A stretch of 64,000 nucleotides of DNA from Dama dama (taxonomy: Eukaryota > Chordata > Mammalia > Artiodactyla > Cervidae): the NCBI RefSeq assembly GCF_033118175.1, contig NC_083696.1, forward strand, positions 32,969,001 to 33,033,000, read 5' to 3'. Shown here in pieces: positions 63,320-64,000 of the stretch; the first letter of the stretch is position 1, and each line of letters starts with the position of its first letter. A model generated the notes under the pieces. The model was given only the letters and a program-made list of their open reading frames with translations, was not told the DNA's origin and searched no databases. The position numbers and the translations under genes were made by a program.

Positions 63320-63355
63320 CTTCATAAATTACATCAGGATAATTTGGGTTTGCAC
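63320..63355 (-). CDS. NTRK2: NTRK2 (TrkB) 36-nt extracellular stalk exon
   Basis: Internal coding exon of the BDNF/NT-4 receptor TrkB, a single-pass plasma-membrane tyrosine kinase. On the minus strand a pyrimidine-rich acceptor ending TTTTTAG precedes the exon, and GAAG|gtagct follows it. Reading from the second codon position gives (G)-ANPNYPDVIYE-(D). This is the TrkB stretch just after the second immunoglobulin domain, in the stalk leading to the membrane. The exon starts and ends in phase 1, so it is symmetric: its last G joins AT of the 60294-60391 exon to form Asp. The donor (gtagct) departs from the usual GTRAGT, which may allow regulated skipping; skipping would remove 12 residues without a frame change. 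The match to TrkB is from memory of the family and is strengthened by the two downstream exons continuing the same protein. Confidence 0.96.
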
Positions 63356-64000
63356 CTAAAAAGCAAAACAAAACAAAGATATCTTGTTAAGTATGAATTC
63401 AAAGTTAAAAAATTACTAACTAAACCCACTAAAATTGGCTAAATACATATTGAAGGTTTTAAATTGAACAGGTTATTTTATAGGTAAATAAAATCTGAAA
63501 TTCTAGGTTTGCTTCATGCTAACCTTGTTGCTCTTCCCAAGCCCACAACCCCTGTCTCTATTCCAGAAAGGAAAAGAAAAGGGCAAACAGAAATTAAAAA
63601 TCACTTAAATGAGAAAAAATTCAACCATCAATGAACTATGACCACTTTTTTTTTGCTGTTTTCTATTAAACATTTGATCAATTTAATTGTAATTTTGGTA
63701 TTTTCATTCCAGAAAAAGATAATTTCTGATTCACTTTGATTATTCTCTGATGACTCAGGGTTTACTTTCAAACTTTGTTTTGGCAGGTCCATTTGTATTC
63801 AAAAACACATTATTAACCAGACTGGATGATAAAACCTAAAGTACAATTTTTCTCTCCACTTTGTCTTGAGGGATATTTCCAAGACAAAATAACCCTTTTA
63901 TTACCCTAATATAACACAGAAAAATAAATGTACTTTCTCTACTGAGGTTACAAAAAATGTTATGTCAAGAAGGAAATTCAAGAGTATGCCATTTTTTTTT
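63356..64000 (-). other. NTRK2: NTRK2 intron, 3' part, before the 36-nt exon
   Basis: Intron sequence upstream of the 36-nt exon on the gene strand; its 5' splice site lies outside the window. The acceptor at 63356-63357 is preceded by a T-rich tract (TTTGTTTTGTTTTGCTTTTTAG). The rest is AT-rich. No exon or recognised repeat was seen. Confidence 0.85.

Overview
This is a stretch of mammalian nuclear genome from a ruminant (cattle, sheep, goat or a relative). The evidence is the repeat content: about eighteen tRNA-Glu/BovA-type SINEs, several BovB (RTE-type) LINE copies with ART2-like 3' ends, and a young bovine-type L1. These sit with older mammalian repeats (MIR, L2, hAT/MER5-type). There are no operons, no prokaryotic signals, and no long open reading frame that looks like an intact gene.

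The window lies inside NTRK2, which encodes TrkB, the BDNF/NT-4 receptor tyrosine kinase. The gene runs on the minus strand. Three short coding exons can be read with correct AG/GT splice sites and matching phases: a 36-nt exon (63320-63355), a 98-nt exon (60294-60391), both encoding the extracellular juxtamembrane stalk, and a 100-nt exon (46829-46928) encoding the transmembrane helix. Joined in order 63355 -> 46829 they keep one frame. Everything else is intron: the end of one intron (63356-64000), a 2.9-kb intron, a 13.4-kb intron, and at least 46.8 kb of the intron that follows the transmembrane exon. I did not find the exon for the truncated T1 tail or any juxtamembrane or kinase exon; they should lie outside, downstream on the minus strand.

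Layout: 1-46828 is intron with unique sequence mixed with SINEs, BovB copies at 17.5, 18.8, 22.4, 27.0-28.6 and 29.7-31.7 kb, and a twin-primed (5'-inverted) young L1 at 37.7-39.9 kb beside an older L1. 46929-60293 holds an old L1 (51.6-57.4 kb) later hit by a BovB/ART2 piece and by a composite SINE-tailed insertion, then another BovB and a SINE cluster ending about 170 bp from the 98-nt exon. 60392-64000 is mostly unique AT-rich intron with one SINE.

No undescribed biological system is apparent. The points most worth a second look are the symmetric 36-nt exon with a weak donor, the paired glycosylation sites in the stalk exon, the twin-primed L1, and a 683-bp insertion flanked by a 10-bp direct repeat that appears to carry non-SINE sequence on the 5' side of a SINE. 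Repeat family names are from pattern recognition, not from a database search, and repeat edges are approximate to about 10 bp unless a target-site duplication is given.
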